Part shown: positions 35,401 to 45,587 of the stretch, piece after piece | How positions within the stretch are numbered: position 1 is the stretch's first letter | Layout: each line of letters opens with the position of its first letter | Origin: Mesostigma viride | Lineage: Eukaryota; Streptophyta; Mesostigmatophyceae; Mesostigmatales; Mesostigmataceae | DNA: 64,000 nucleotides | Direction: 5' to 3' | Assembly: GCA_009746045.1 (NCBI GenBank) | Contig: RPFO01000106.1 | Span: forward strand, 2,038,211-2,102,210 | Made by a program: the position numbers and the translations under genes | Notes under the pieces: model-generated | Told to the model about the DNA's origin: nothing | The model's database searches: none | Seen by the model: the letters and a program-made list of their open reading frames with translations, nothing else

Positions 35401-38400
35401 TATAGGTATTGCAGTACTTATACTGGTCTGCTTGTAGTGTCCCCAATACAGTTTCGTGGTGATGTATCCTAGTATTGCCGCAGTAGAGCGTCTGCTGTAT
35501 TCCTAGTTTGGATCTTGAGTGACTTGTGTTGTGCCGGAACAGTGCGTAGATGGACACATGCCGTAGATCGATGTGATACTGCGTGGTGGGTGATGTGGCC
35601 GACACATGCTGGTGTTTTAGGACATACTTACGGCCCGGCCTGGTAGGCGGCCCACTCCCTCGCCTGCAGACAGGCAGCGGCAAGACTTACATGATGGATT
35701 AGCAATCCAATGCTTACAGCGCTGTTTGGCTCCTTGCCCACACCCCACACAACCCATACAACCCACACAACCCGCACAACCCATGCGACCCACACAACCA
35801 CATAACCACATAACCACACAACCACACAACCACACAACCACACAACCACACAACCACACTACCACACTACCACACTACCACACTACCACACTACCACACA
35901 ACCACACAACCACACAACCGCACAACCGCACAACCGCACAACCACACTACCACACAACCCACACAATGCACACAACCACACAACCCACACAACCAACACA
36001 ACCCACACAACCCACACAACCACACAACCCACACAACCCACACGACCCATACAACCCACACGACCCGCACACCCGCAGACGGGTAGCGGCAAGACGTACA
36101 CGATGGACGGCCCCGCCCATGACTGGGGCGTGAACCTGCGCACGTTGGCCGCGCTGTTCGAGCGCATGGAGCAGCGGAGCGAGGACTATGAGTACTTGCT
36201 CAGCATGAGCATTGTGGAGATATACAACGAGCAGGTGGGTGTCGATGGTGGTGCCTCTAGTGCTAGTCTCAGCGTTGTGCTTTGCTGGTCTATCTCATGA
36301 GCACTCGCTCACCATCCTGGAGATCGACAACGAGCAGGTGGGTGTGATGGTGCTAGTAGCAACACGTCGGTACAGACGCAACCGGGCATAGGTTCTCCAG
36401 TCTCCACACGCTTTACCCCAACTACTCCCAACATTTTCACAATCCAACAGCCACCCCAACGGGGCTGCCCTTGCGAAGCCGTTGCCGCATTATCTGATCA
36501 TGAGAACAAGGCTTCCAAGGCCCCCAACAGCTCACAAGGGCTCACCACGAGGCGTTACCCTACGCCAGCTTACCACGAGGCCGCCCCCTATGCCATCTCG
36601 TCTGTTGCGCCACCACCCAAGCAGGTGCGGGACCTGCTGGCGGCCAAGGGAGCTGAGGAGAAGCTCGAGGTGCGTCAGGGGCCCGATGGGAACTACGTCC
36701 CTGGCGCCACGGTCCTGCCCATATCCAGGTGTGTGAGATGATGTGATGATGTCTTGACAGGGACACCTGATGTCTCTTCGTAGCGTTTGTGAGCAACAAG
36801 CTGACGGTCCCTTTCTCTTTGGCAAGGCTCACCCTTATTCATAGCCAGGGAGACAAGGATGTAACAAAGAGGATTGTCACCTTTTCGTAGCCAGGTGTGC
36901 GGCAATGTGGAAAATGCCGGCATAACTCAAGTCTCTTGCCACGGGCACGTCCAGCAGTTTCTACCCCTGTCTTTGGCGAGCCTTGATGAGTGTCCACATC
37001 CCAGCCCAGGAAGCAAGCCTTGATGAGTGTCCCCATCCCAGCCCAGGAAGCAAGCCTTGATGAGTATCCCCATCCCAGCCCAATCTCAGCCCAGGAAGCA
37101 AGCCTTGATGAGTGTCCCCATCCCAGCCCAGGAAGCAAGCTTTCATAAATGGAAATATCCCCTCTCGTGACTTCCCCCCCCTCTCTACCCCAAGCCCATG
37201 CAACCAAGTTCGTGGTGGGCTTTTCGACAACCCTTGACCCCCACCCCGTTTCCCCAACATATGTTTTTTCCAGACTCATTCTTCCTTACGCCCACCCACC
37301 CACCCACCAAATCCCCATGCCCTCCAACCCACTCACACGCACCCTTTTGCCTCCACCGCCTGCCAACCTGGCTGCCCACCCGTCATCCCATCAGCTTGGA
37401 GGAAGCAATCGAGTTGTTTGAACGGGGCAGGGCGCACCGAGCGACGTTTTCTACCAAGTAAGTCGTAATGAAGTTTTCTGGCAATTGACCCAGAATCGCT
37501 GCAGGATCTGTTGGGGGTCACCCTCGCCAACCATTCAAAGTGGGTAGTACCATCTGCACTTCAGGCCAGCGAAAAGCGCCTTGGCCACGTGGTGGTGAAG
37601 GCAGTGCGGAACTAGCTTGGCCCACAACGTGTATGTGTCCTTATGGGCAGTATCGCGCAATGTGTATGTGCAGAAAGAGGATAATGGGCATCTCCGTACG
37701 TGCAGTAACTGGCCTCCGAGAATGGTGTAGGGCTTTTGAAGGTACGCACTGTCAATGGTAGTTAGGGGCTGCACCCGTATAGGGGGCACTGACAGCCTGG
37801 ATAGGGGAACCTTAACTCGTATAGTCCGACATCACTCCCTTCACATCCCTTCATTCTTCAACTAGCTTTGCTCCGAACGCCTGGCTTCACCCCTCGCGGA
37901 CCCACTCTTACTGCCTGGCCTTCCCTCCCTATTCTTGACTTGCGCAATGGTGTACGACGTCTCGTGTGTGGTGCCCCGGTGCGGTCCTTGGCTTTTGTTG
38001 CCTCGGTGGATGGCGTGTACTGGGTCCCTGGGTCTTGCAACGCATCGGCGGCAGCATGAACGAGCACAGCAGCCGGTCCCACTGCCTCGTGATGGTCAAC
38101 GTGAAGGGCCAGAACTTGGTGAGTCGCGCGTTAATGCCGATGGCTTCACAGCCATCCTTAAATAAGACGTCGAGTCACGATTTTGAGATTCCTGAATGCT
38201 AATTGATGTGTGTTGCTTTGCCCTGGCTCATGAATTTTTTGAGGGACCCATGTGCGGTTACTGAGAATTGTTGAAAAGTGTAAGGCAGTTTTATTCCTGC
38301 GTTTGTTTCTCTTTCGTTGTTTCTTTGAAAAAATTTCACTGTCAGTTTGTCCAGGATATTCTTTCGCAACTGCTGCATCTCATGATCATCGTGGCTGCAA

Positions 38401-41400
38401 GTATTAGACAGCTGAGCTGCGTGTGGTGTTAGACAGCTGAGCTGTGCATGGCTGCTTTGTGTGGAGCCCACCAACCATTGGAGCGTTATGACAGCAGCCC
38501 TGCTCTACTGAGTATGAGAGGATGGCGGCTCTCTTCCTACGGTTGCTACAGTCACTGATCCTGACCTGTACGATCCCCTTCACATGCCTGCATTGTACCT
38601 TGACCACCTCTGCTTGCATCCATGGGCTGGCCCCTCCTCTGCTTGCATCTGCCCACTGGACCCTCTGCTTGCATCTGCTGGACCCTCTGCTTGCATCTGC
38701 CCGCTGGACCCTCTGCTTGCATCCATGGGCTGGCCCCTCCTCTGCTTGCATCTGCCCGTTGGACCCTCTGCTTGCATCTTCTGGACCCTCTGCTTGCATC
38801 CGCCCGCTGGCCTTTCTCTCCTGCGGCACTGTCAGGTGAGCAACGCGGTGCTGAGCGGCCGCCTGGTGCTGGTGGACTTGGCGGGGAGCGAGCGCGTGTC
38901 CAAGAGCGAGGCGACGGGGGAGCGCCTCAAGGTAGGAGGAAGTGCTGCTTGGCGCGAGTACTGACTGCACTGCCTAGGTTAGCACTACGCAAGGCAATGC
39001 TTCTTGGTGCGAGCACCTACTGTGCTGCTTAGCATTACCTAAGGTACCACTGCATGACGCCAGCACCTACTGTACTGCTTAGAGTCACTCTAGGTACCGC
39101 CTAAGGCCACTCTTGGTACTGTGTGGCGTTGCTGCACACCGTCGTCACGCCTACCACCCAGGTGCCGTGAGGTACCTCGCGCTTTTGCTATCGCAATATC
39201 ACAACCCGCCGTCATTCCCCGCCGCAATTCCCCGCCGCCATATCCGGTTTCGGGGGAAGCTCTTGAAGCTCGCCGTTGTGATGTGCTGCAGCTTGGTTTC
39301 CCCGGGGCATGTTCTCTTGATCCCTTCCTGTGGCTGATTGGGAACGGGCTTTGCTGGACTTGTTCTGCTGGTGCTGATTCCTTGCTGTCACTAATGCCGC
39401 CGCTCCTGCTGTCACTAATGCCCTTGCTGTCGTGGCTGCCATTGATGTTGCTGGTGTGTTGCTGGTGTGTTGCTGCTGCTGCTGCTGCTGCTGCCTTGCT
39501 TCCACTGCCATCACTGCTGTGGTGCCACCCCGCCGGTTCAACCCATTCAGGAGGCGCAACACATCAACAAGTCGCTGTCCGCACTGGGTGATGTAATCCA
39601 GGCGCTGGCACTCAAGAACAAGCACATTCCATATCGGAACAGCACGCTCACCTACCTGCTGCAGGTAAGCACGGTGTTTGGCAAAATTATGTGCTTGTAT
39701 GGTAAATTTGTCTGCATGTCTTTCGGGCAGGTCACTTCATCACTTACCTGCTGCAGATAGGCCGCCCATATGCCAATATGGTGTCTTGCACCATGATCAC
39801 CACCGTGTGGGTAGCTGTTCGATCATATTCTCATAGCATGAATATATACAGCTGGCAACATCAGCACCCCCTCTTGTGGGTAGCCATTCCAGCATTCTCT
39901 CGCCTACCTGCGGCAGGTAGGCTATTTCTGTACGCATCAGTGGACCAACCGCTTGCACACGGCCCATTTTAAGCTACGTGCTTAAGCGAGTGGCTTTTCT
40001 GCCAACTTGGCGGCAGTGGCAGCGTGGAGCTCTGTGAGGAAGCTTGAGATAAACTTAAATGCAACAAGTAACAAGTGTGGCTCCGCCTCCTGGCAGGTAG
40101 TGATCGGAACCTCTGGAAAAGCGGAACCAGCCTCGGAAGGGGTGGTCTTGTGAAGCGGTAGCTGGGTCCCTCCTCGTTGTGTATTAGGTATTGACAATAC
40201 CTACTGCCATACTTTGTACTCAACGCTGGTTGCGACTTTGTATCCTATCACCGCTCGTGTGTTTAGCTTATTCCTTGACTAAAGAAGCCACGCACCCTGT
40301 TTTCCCCCCTTGTTTCCCGCCTTGTTTCCCCCCTTGTTTCCCCCCTTGTTTCCCCCCTTGTTTCCCCCCTTGTTTCCCCCCCTTGTTTCCCCCCCTTGTT
40401 TCCCCCCTTGTTTCCCCCCTTGTTTCCCCCCTTGTTTCCCCCCTTGTTTCCCCCTTGTTTCCCCCTTGTTTCCCCCCTTGTTTCCCCCCTTGTTTCCCCC
40501 CCGCTGCGGCCCGGCAGGACTCGCTTGGGGGGGACGGCAAGACGATCATGGTGGTCCAGATCAGCCCCGCGACCAGCAACATGCAAGGTCCGTGCATGGC
40601 TTGGTGTTTACACCCCGCATGGCCTTTGTGGCCACCAGCCACATGCAAGGAAACCACACACCGCACAGCATCCCCTAACATAAATCATAGCTCCACACAG
40701 CTTACACATAGATTCTTGTAAGCGCAGACCACGTCCGCGGAACATACCCGATGTGCCCGGCGTGACGGCATGCCTCGTCACTGACTGGCGAGCGTTGCAA
40801 GGCACACATGACCCGGGGTGGCCGCGCTCCTTTTGGCATCTTTGAAGTAAACCCATGCTTCAGCTTTGCGTCTAGAAAAGTAGTATAGCCACACCCTCGT
40901 AAGGTAGCCACCGTCGCAAGGCCAGCGTCGAGGCCAGTGTGTGCGTGTACCTCAAGGGTATGTGGGGCCACGGGACTCCCCCCTTGGAACGTAGAGCTCA
41001 ACAAGGTCATGACAACGCCATGCACCATGGTGGTGTGGGCTAGAACGCGCCTGGGCACCATTACAATTCGTTCAAGTGGCCCGCCGGAGCGGCTGTACAA
41101 TTTTTCCCAGTGAGCGCGCTGCCAAGTGTACTTGTGGGCAAATTTTTAGGTGCTCCGTCACTTCGAGGTACTAAAAATTAGGCTACGGTACGAATTCAGC
41201 GAATTTCAGCGAATTTTCAGTCGAACCAAAGGAAGTGACGCCAACTACCAAAAAGTTTCCGTTACGAATTTTCAGCCCAACACTCGCGCAAAATGAAGTG
41301 ACGGCAACTACCAAAACGTTTCCGTTACGAATTTTCACTCCCACACGTTTGCACAAGAGGAAGTGACGGCAACTACCAAAAAGTTTCCGTTACGAATTTT

Positions 41401-42568
41401 CAGTCCCACACTTCGCGCAAATTTTAGTAGGGCTGCACGCAAGCTACCTTTCAAAATTTTGCGCTAGTATGGAACGCATTTCATTCGTCTGGAGGAACGC
41501 TGCCCGCCAACTACCCCCGTTCAGAAAGTTCCGCCGAAATTTACTTGAGATTTGGAAATCTGAACGTCCGCGCAAATTTTAGTAGGGCTGCACGCAAGCT
41601 ACCTTTCAAAATTTTGCGCAAGTATGGAACGCAATTCATTCGTCCGGAGGAATGCTGCTCGTCAACTGCCCCCGTTCAGAAAGTTGCGCCAAACTTTACT
41701 TGAGATTTGGAAATCTGAACGTGCGGTTGGAGTTTCGCGGGGAAACCCAAGTTCCCCAAGTAATTCACCAATGACGCGCTTCGAGCACTTGCCCGCTAAA
41801 ACCTAAGCAGCCGCTCCGGCTGGCCACTTAAACGAAACTTGATGCCGCAATGGTAGGTCATAAATTGGGCGAATGTTCAGATTCCGAGCTTGGCAGGGCG
41901 CCTTGCTGTGTTAGCTTGTTGGGTTCCTTATTATATGATAGGTATATAAATGTTATTATGATTGCCTCTTCATCGGTGATCCCTCCTTGCACTCTGTTGT
42001 CTTGTGACCACGTTTCATTTGATCCAAGTCTTTTAGGCGCCGGTATCGTGCCGCATGTGCGCGCTGCAGAACTTTTCTTTCTAGTTTGCGCATGCCGCTC
42101 CAAATCGAATGAGATAACACAAGCATGGCACTGTGCACCACCCCTCATCATGCATTTCTCCACCCTGGACCCCCCACACACCTCCCCCCCCCACACACAC
42201 GCATGGCCCTTCCTTGCGCAGAATCCCTGTGCTCCCTCAATTTTGCGCAGCGGGCACGTGGTGTCGAGACGGGCCCTGCGCGAAGGCATCTCGAGCAACG
42301 CAGCGCCAGCGCCGATCTGACGGGGCTGACGGGGCTGGATGGACCAATGGACAGCGGGAGCGAGCCGTCCTCCCCTCGCTCCGCGCGTGCCTCCCAGATC
42401 CCCTCACCGTCCCCCCGGGCAGCTAGTTCTTTGGGTGCGGGTGCAAGCAGTGCAGGTGGGCGTGGTGGGCCCTCCTCCACGCCACTAAGCCGTAGCAACA
42501 GCGCTAACCAGACACCCACACTACGCCGTCCCGCCGTGGTGACACCTGGCGGTGCCAAGAAGCGGTAG
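29494..42568 (+). CDS. kinesin-14, C-terminal motor, 14 exons, 910 aa
   Basis: Minus-end-type microtubule motor. Exons: 29494-30183, 31038-31200, 32472-32686, 33361-33579, 34174-34335, 35049-35318, 36079-36234, 36625-36728, 37395-37457, 38055-38118, 38836-38931, 39551-39664, 40518-40587, 42222-42568. All borders are GT-AG and the total is 2733 nt, exactly 911 codons with the stop. Residues 1-230 are Ser/Gly/Ala rich and low in complexity. About 231-483 contain charged heptad-like stretches, likely coiled coil (exons 4-5). The neck and motor begin at 484 ([16 protein letters not shown], the kinesin-14 neck signature). Further motifs: [14 protein letters not shown] (P-loop, about 569-581), [10 protein letters not shown] (switch I, about 681), [11 protein letters not shown] (switch II, about 713-722), [37 protein letters not shown] and [17 protein letters not shown] Ser/Pro-rich tail of about 100 residues follows. 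Motor position and neck favour kinesin-14 over other classes. No motor residue looks lost. Confidence 0.93.
30284..30520 (+). repeat. G-rich simple repeat (kinesin intron 1)
   Basis: GGGGTGGGGG-type runs on the plus strand with strong strand asymmetry and clear G-quadruplex potential. Long ORFs across it on both strands are artefacts. Confidence 0.9.
31550..32290 (+). repeat. 9-bp GGTGGGCGY minisatellite, about 75-80 copies (kinesin intron 2)
   Basis: Units are GGTGGGCGT or GGTGGGCGC, with a few GGTGGGAGT at the right and GGTCTTGGT at the left edge. Some units are shortened (GGTGGGCGGTGGGC at about 31690, 32230). Being 9 bp long it leaves all frames open on both strands; the ORFs of 267 to 312 codons here are not genes. 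Confidence 0.95.
32873..33112 (+). repeat. 60-bp tandem repeat, 4 copies (kinesin intron 3)
   Basis: Almost identical units contain GGCCATCCTTCTTGCCGGCC and TTATACTAGTATAGCAAATG. Copies differ by only one or two bases, so the array is recent. Confidence 0.95.
34336..34760 (+). repeat. 54-bp repeat made of exon 5 donor echoes (kinesin intron 5)
   Basis: Exon 5 ends GTGTTCAATCAG followed by GTGAGG. Within the intron the block GTGTTCAACCAGGTT recurs at about 34500, 34553, 34608, 34662 and, altered, 34715, each followed by AGAGTTGTGCGAT. An earlier AAGGAGCGGCGGCGCAACCA at about 34432 resembles the codons before the donor. The tandem unit thus includes the exon end and splice site. Confidence 0.75.
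35670..35702 (+). repeat. echo of the exon 7 start, including the P-loop codons
   Basis: After CTGCAG the sequence reads [10 protein letters not shown] and then a stop. The true exon 7, 409 bp further, reads [10 protein letters not shown] after CCGCAG. An acceptor AG is present, so use of this site would truncate the motor. Confidence 0.8.
35736..36072 (+). repeat. ACCACACA / CCCACACA simple repeat (kinesin intron 6)
   Basis: Pyrimidine- and A-rich array of 7- to 10-bp units (ACCACACA, AACCCACAC) ending at the acceptor of exon 7. Confidence 0.9.
36297..36345 (+). repeat. echo of the exon 7 end and donor
   Basis: TILEIDNEQ followed by GTGGGTGTGATGG copies the true SIVEIYNEQ followed by GTGGGTGTCGATGG at 36208-36248. 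The copy lies about 100 bp into intron 7. Confidence 0.8.
36978..37143 (+). repeat. 36-38-bp tandem repeat, about 4-5 copies (kinesin intron 8)
   Basis: Units contain AGCCTTGATGAGTGTCCCCA and TCCCAGCCCAGGAAGCA. Confidence 0.9.
38585..38815 (+). repeat. CTCTGCTTGCATCTGCC repeat (kinesin intron 10)
   Basis: Imperfect units of roughly 25 to 50 bp built from CTCTGCTTGCATC, CCCGCTGGACC and ATGGGCTGGCCCCTC, ending near the acceptor of exon 11. Confidence 0.85.
38932..39130 (+). repeat. ~55-bp degenerate repeat after exon 11 (kinesin intron 11)
   Basis: Blocks AGCACCTACTGTRCTGCTTAG and CTAAGGTACC recur three to four times directly after the donor of exon 11 (CTCAAG then GTAGGA). Confidence 0.65.
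39733..39920 (+). repeat. two echoes of the exon 12 end and donor
   Basis: Exon 12 ends ACCTACCTGCTGCAG then GTAAGC. In intron 12, CACTTACCTGCTGCAGATAGG (39737-39757) and CGCCTACCTGCGGCAGGTAGG (39900-39920) repeat the boundary. The second retains a GTAGG donor. Confidence 0.65.
40296..40504 (+). repeat. 10-bp CCCCTTGTTT repeat, about 20 copies (kinesin intron 12)
   Basis: A pyrimidine-rich array just before the acceptor of exon 13. It may serve as an extreme polypyrimidine tract. Confidence 0.95.
41074..41829. mobile_element. inverted-repeat element with inner direct repeats (kinesin intron 13)
   Basis: The ends AAGTGGCCNGCCGGAGCGGCT are inverted (41074-41094, 41809-41829, one mismatch). 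Outside them lie TTC (left) and AA (right), so a TTAA-type target is possible but not clean. The interior has a ~66-bp direct repeat, three copies at 41225-41420 (GAAGTGACGGCAACTACCAA), and a ~156-bp direct repeat, two copies at about 41417-41725. An unrecognised 132-codon ORF lies just outside on the minus strand (41100-40702). Confidence 0.55.
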
Positions 42569-42828
42569 CAAGGGGAAGGTGTATCCGTGGTGTTATGCCA
42601 TGTTCCAGATGAAGTGGAAACGTGCATGTGACCAGTTTTGTGCTCATGATGGCACTGGCATTTTTAGATGTAGGCAGATATTGGGGTCTATGAAAGCTAG
42701 GGCTTCTCAGCAGCAGTTACGCATGACATGTGTATCTGCATGCAACATCACACATATACTGGTTGCCTTATTGATGCATCAATAGGACAACCAGCGCAGA
42801 CCAGAAACCTTGAGGGCCTGCTGTTATC

Positions 42829-43016
42829 TTATCTATCTTATCTATCTTATCTATCTTATCTATCTTATCTATCTTATCTATCGTATCTATCGTATCTATC
42901 TTATCTATCTTATCTATCTTATCTATCTTATCTATCTTATGTATCTAAGTATATATCTTATCTATCTTATATATCGTGTCTACCTTATCCATCTTATCTA
43001 TCTTATCTATCTTATG
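42829..43016 (+). repeat. 9-bp TTATCTATC simple repeat downstream of the kinesin gene
   Basis: About 20 copies of TTATCTATC with sporadic changes. Open frames through it are artefacts. Confidence 0.95.
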
Positions 43017-43139
43017 AGCGTTTGTCGAGTTGTTCAGGATTATGGAGGTGAATTGAGCTAAAAATGTTTAGCCTTGTACGTTTAAATTCTGGCTAAGTGT
43101 AGGTAGGATTTTTCTGGACTAGATAGAGTTAGGTTCGTT

Positions 43140-43460
43140 CGATTACGCGGCTCCGCCCACCTCCATCCATCCAGCAAGGAATATGTGCTACATGATCTCC
43201 CAACGGAGACATGTTATAATTTAATTTAATTTAACTCTAAGCTATCTAGTCTATAAAATCCTAATTAAAGTTCTACACTACTCAGCAAGACGCCCCTTCC
43301 TCTTGGGGGGGGTGGCTTGCCCACATGGGCTGCATGGCGTGTTCGAGCCTGGACAATCTTCTGCCACCGCTTCTTGTTCTGCATGGCAGTCCACGAGCCA
43401 CGAGCGGACATGGCTGATCGACGGCGGAGCTCAGAACTTTTGCGTCTGAGCCCCAAATGC
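43140..43460 (-). mobile_element. LINE C-terminal fragment with element end
   Basis: Minus strand 43456-43265 ends in WTAMQNKKRWQKIVQAR followed by VGKPPPPRGRG. This matches the end of the LINE at 47540-55049 (WTAMQDKTRWKKIVKAH, VGKPPPPKRRR). Beside it, 43180-43215 holds an inverted end (GAATATGTGCTACATGATCT, then CCCAACGGAG) of the inverted-repeat family seen at 55135-55900. Confidence 0.75.
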
Positions 43461-43699
43461 AGTCAGATCACTTGCAACCGATGCATCGATTTTCTAGGCG
43501 CATCTGCTACTACCATCGGTTACAGCTGTAACGCAGTATTGTGACCAGCCTGCAGCTATTACGCATGAGCACCACGGTGTCTTTCTAAGACGTCTACGCT
43601 GATATACTTTCCCGACGCCATTACTCACTATTATGGCCAGCAATTGACGCTCCTCCGCGCAACGCAGACTGGCGGCTGCGCTCCGCCCTGACAATACGT

Positions 43700-45130
43700 C
43701 TGCAGTTCCGGCTGCAGCTTCGCCCTCTGGCCCAGAAGGCAGCGGCGCCACTAGCCAAGCTCTAGTGGTCGCCCAGCCCCCTCCCGGGCTCGCCTCGCCA
43801 GCAGCGTCGCCTGATCAAACCCAAGCGCAGTCGCCCTGCCGAGCCGACTTTTGAGGTCCGGCAGACCAAGGCGGGACAGCCGGTGTACTCTGATCAGACA
43901 CTCCGCAAAGGTGAAAACCTTTGCGTTCAGTGCCGGGCCGCGGAAAACGCGGAAAACGCGATCTGCAAATGAATCCGACCGGAATCGAACTGGGGACCTC
44001 TCGCACCAATTTTGCTGACTATAGGACGGACGTCTCCGGTTACCATGGCATCGCCAACTTACACCTACAGTCATCCGCAAAAGTTCTCCTGTCCGGGGAG
44101 TGATGCAAGCCTTTCGGATTTGGTACTAGATAAATCACTCGAGATCTGTGTGTAGGAGTACTACACACGTGTCTGCACGCGAGACTTGTTCAGTCTCGCA
44201 CCGTGAGACGGGCTGAACACGGCTGAATCCTTCTTTAGAAGGGGGCGTAGCCGGTACTATCGAAATCAGCCAAGCGTATATTCTGATCAGACACTCCGCA
44301 AAGGTGAAAACCTTTGCGTTCAGTGCCGGGCCGCGGAAAACGCGGAAAACGCGATCTGCAAATGAATCCGACCGGAATCGAACTGGGGACCTCTCGCACC
44401 AATTTTGCTGACTATAGGACGGACGTCTCCGGTTACCATGGCATCGCCAACTTACACCTACAGTCATCCGCAAAAGTTCTCCTGTCCGGGGAGTGATGCA
44501 AGCCTTTCGGATTTGGTACTAGATAAATCACTCGAGATCTGTGTGTAGGAGTACTACACACGTGTCTGCACGCGAGACTTGTTCAGTCTCGCACCGTGAG
44601 ACGGGCTGAACACGGCTGAATCCTTCTTTAGAAGGGGGCGTAGCCGGTACTATCGAAATCAGCCAAGCGTATATTCTGATCAGACACTCCGCAAAGGTGA
44701 AAACCTTTGCGTTCAGTGCCGGGCCGCGGAAAACGCGGAAAACGCGATCTGCAAATGAATCCGACCGGAATCGAACTGGGGACCTCTCGCACCAATTTTG
44801 CTGACTATAGGACGGACGTCTCCGGTTACCATGGCATCGCCAACTTACACCTACAGTCATCCGCAAAAGTTCTCCTGTCCGGGGAGTGATGCAAGCCTTT
44901 CGGATTTGGTACTAGATAAATCACTCGAGATCTGTGTGTAGGAGTACTACACACGTGTCTGCACGCGAGACTTGTTCAGTCTCGCACCGTGAGACGGGCT
45001 GAACCGGTGTACGGCTGGAAGGGGGCAGCCATCTACGTCGACCGGCGACAAGCCCTGGCATGCGGCCCCCCCGACCACCGCGGGCTCCAGCGACTCCAGA
45101 CGCCCCAGCTTAGGGGAATGCAGCAGCACG
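43700..45130 (+). mobile_element. LINE ORF1 C-terminal fragment split by a repeat array
   Basis: The left part (to 43888) ends with QTKAGQPVY and the right part (from 45004) continues, after duplication of CCGGTGTAC, with VYGWKGAAIYVD. Together they match the ORF1 end also seen at 62880-63021. The split is caused by the array at 43889-45003. The sequence then runs into a tRNA-like head (inverted) at about 45135-45190. Confidence 0.75.
43889..45003. mobile_element. trimeric SINE- or MITE-like array with 9-bp target duplication
   Basis: Three ~328-bp units start at 43889, 44282 and 44675 (period 393) and are separated by two identical ~65-bp linkers. The whole array is flanked by CCGGTGTAC on both sides (43880-43888, 45004-45012). 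Each unit ends in a hairpin (CAGTCTCGCACCGTGAGACG). On the minus strand each unit carries CCCAGTTCGATTCCGG, a good match to the tRNA T-arm / Pol III box B, with a weaker AAGTTGGCGATGCC stretch about 80 bp before it. Units are almost identical. A fourth, separate copy lies at 46293-46507. Confidence 0.75.
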
Positions 45131-45134
45131 GTAG

Positions 45135-45585
45135 TGTAGAATAGTTAGACCGTGGCCTTGTACATGCACGCCTACTACAGGCACTATACCAGCTGGTGCC
45201 TAGCATTTTTAGTCATGTACATTTGTGCCTATGATGTGCCACACTCCAGATGATTAATTAATTAATTAATTAATAGATTATCACACTCCAGATGATGCCT
45301 ATAGCTTTATTTCATTATGCAGTGCCCATGCAGGGAGTCACTCTTGGCTGAGACGCCATGCCCTAGCTCTTGTATCAAGGAGACAACCAGCGCATGATGA
45401 TCTTGTATAGCCATGATGATCTTCCCCCCCTATGACGGGCTCCCCTTAGTTGGGTTGAGCTCGAGACTCTGGGGGCTGCAGGTGCCCTTGGTGCACCTAG
45501 AGCAAGTGTCGTTTACATTTCCACCCTTGCAGGAAGTAGCTTAGAATGTATTAAGCCATATTGCCCCTTCTCTGGGATATTAATT
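45135..45585 (-). mobile_element. tRNA-headed inverted-repeat element, 5' part (minus)
   Basis: Read on the minus strand: CCCTAGAGCAAGTG-type leader blocks (45585-45430), GCAGAGAGCAG-like and ACTAAATAAA-like middle blocks, then CAGCTGGTATAGTGCCTGTA (45185-45165), a tRNA A-box / D-arm-like stretch, then antisense ORF1. It is the mirror image of 45590-47285. TTAATTAATTAATTAATTAA lies inside it at about 45253-45275. Confidence 0.6.
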
Positions 45586-45587
45586 AA

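Noticed and set aside
40702-41100. 132-codon ORF on the minus strand in kinesin intron 13
   Set aside because: No domain recognised, no splice support, and it partly overlaps a repeat element; kept only as a note.
43965-44010. tRNA gene on the minus strand
   Set aside because: The T-arm-like box is good, but acceptor and anticodon stems do not pair convincingly; it is better read as a tRNA-derived repeat.
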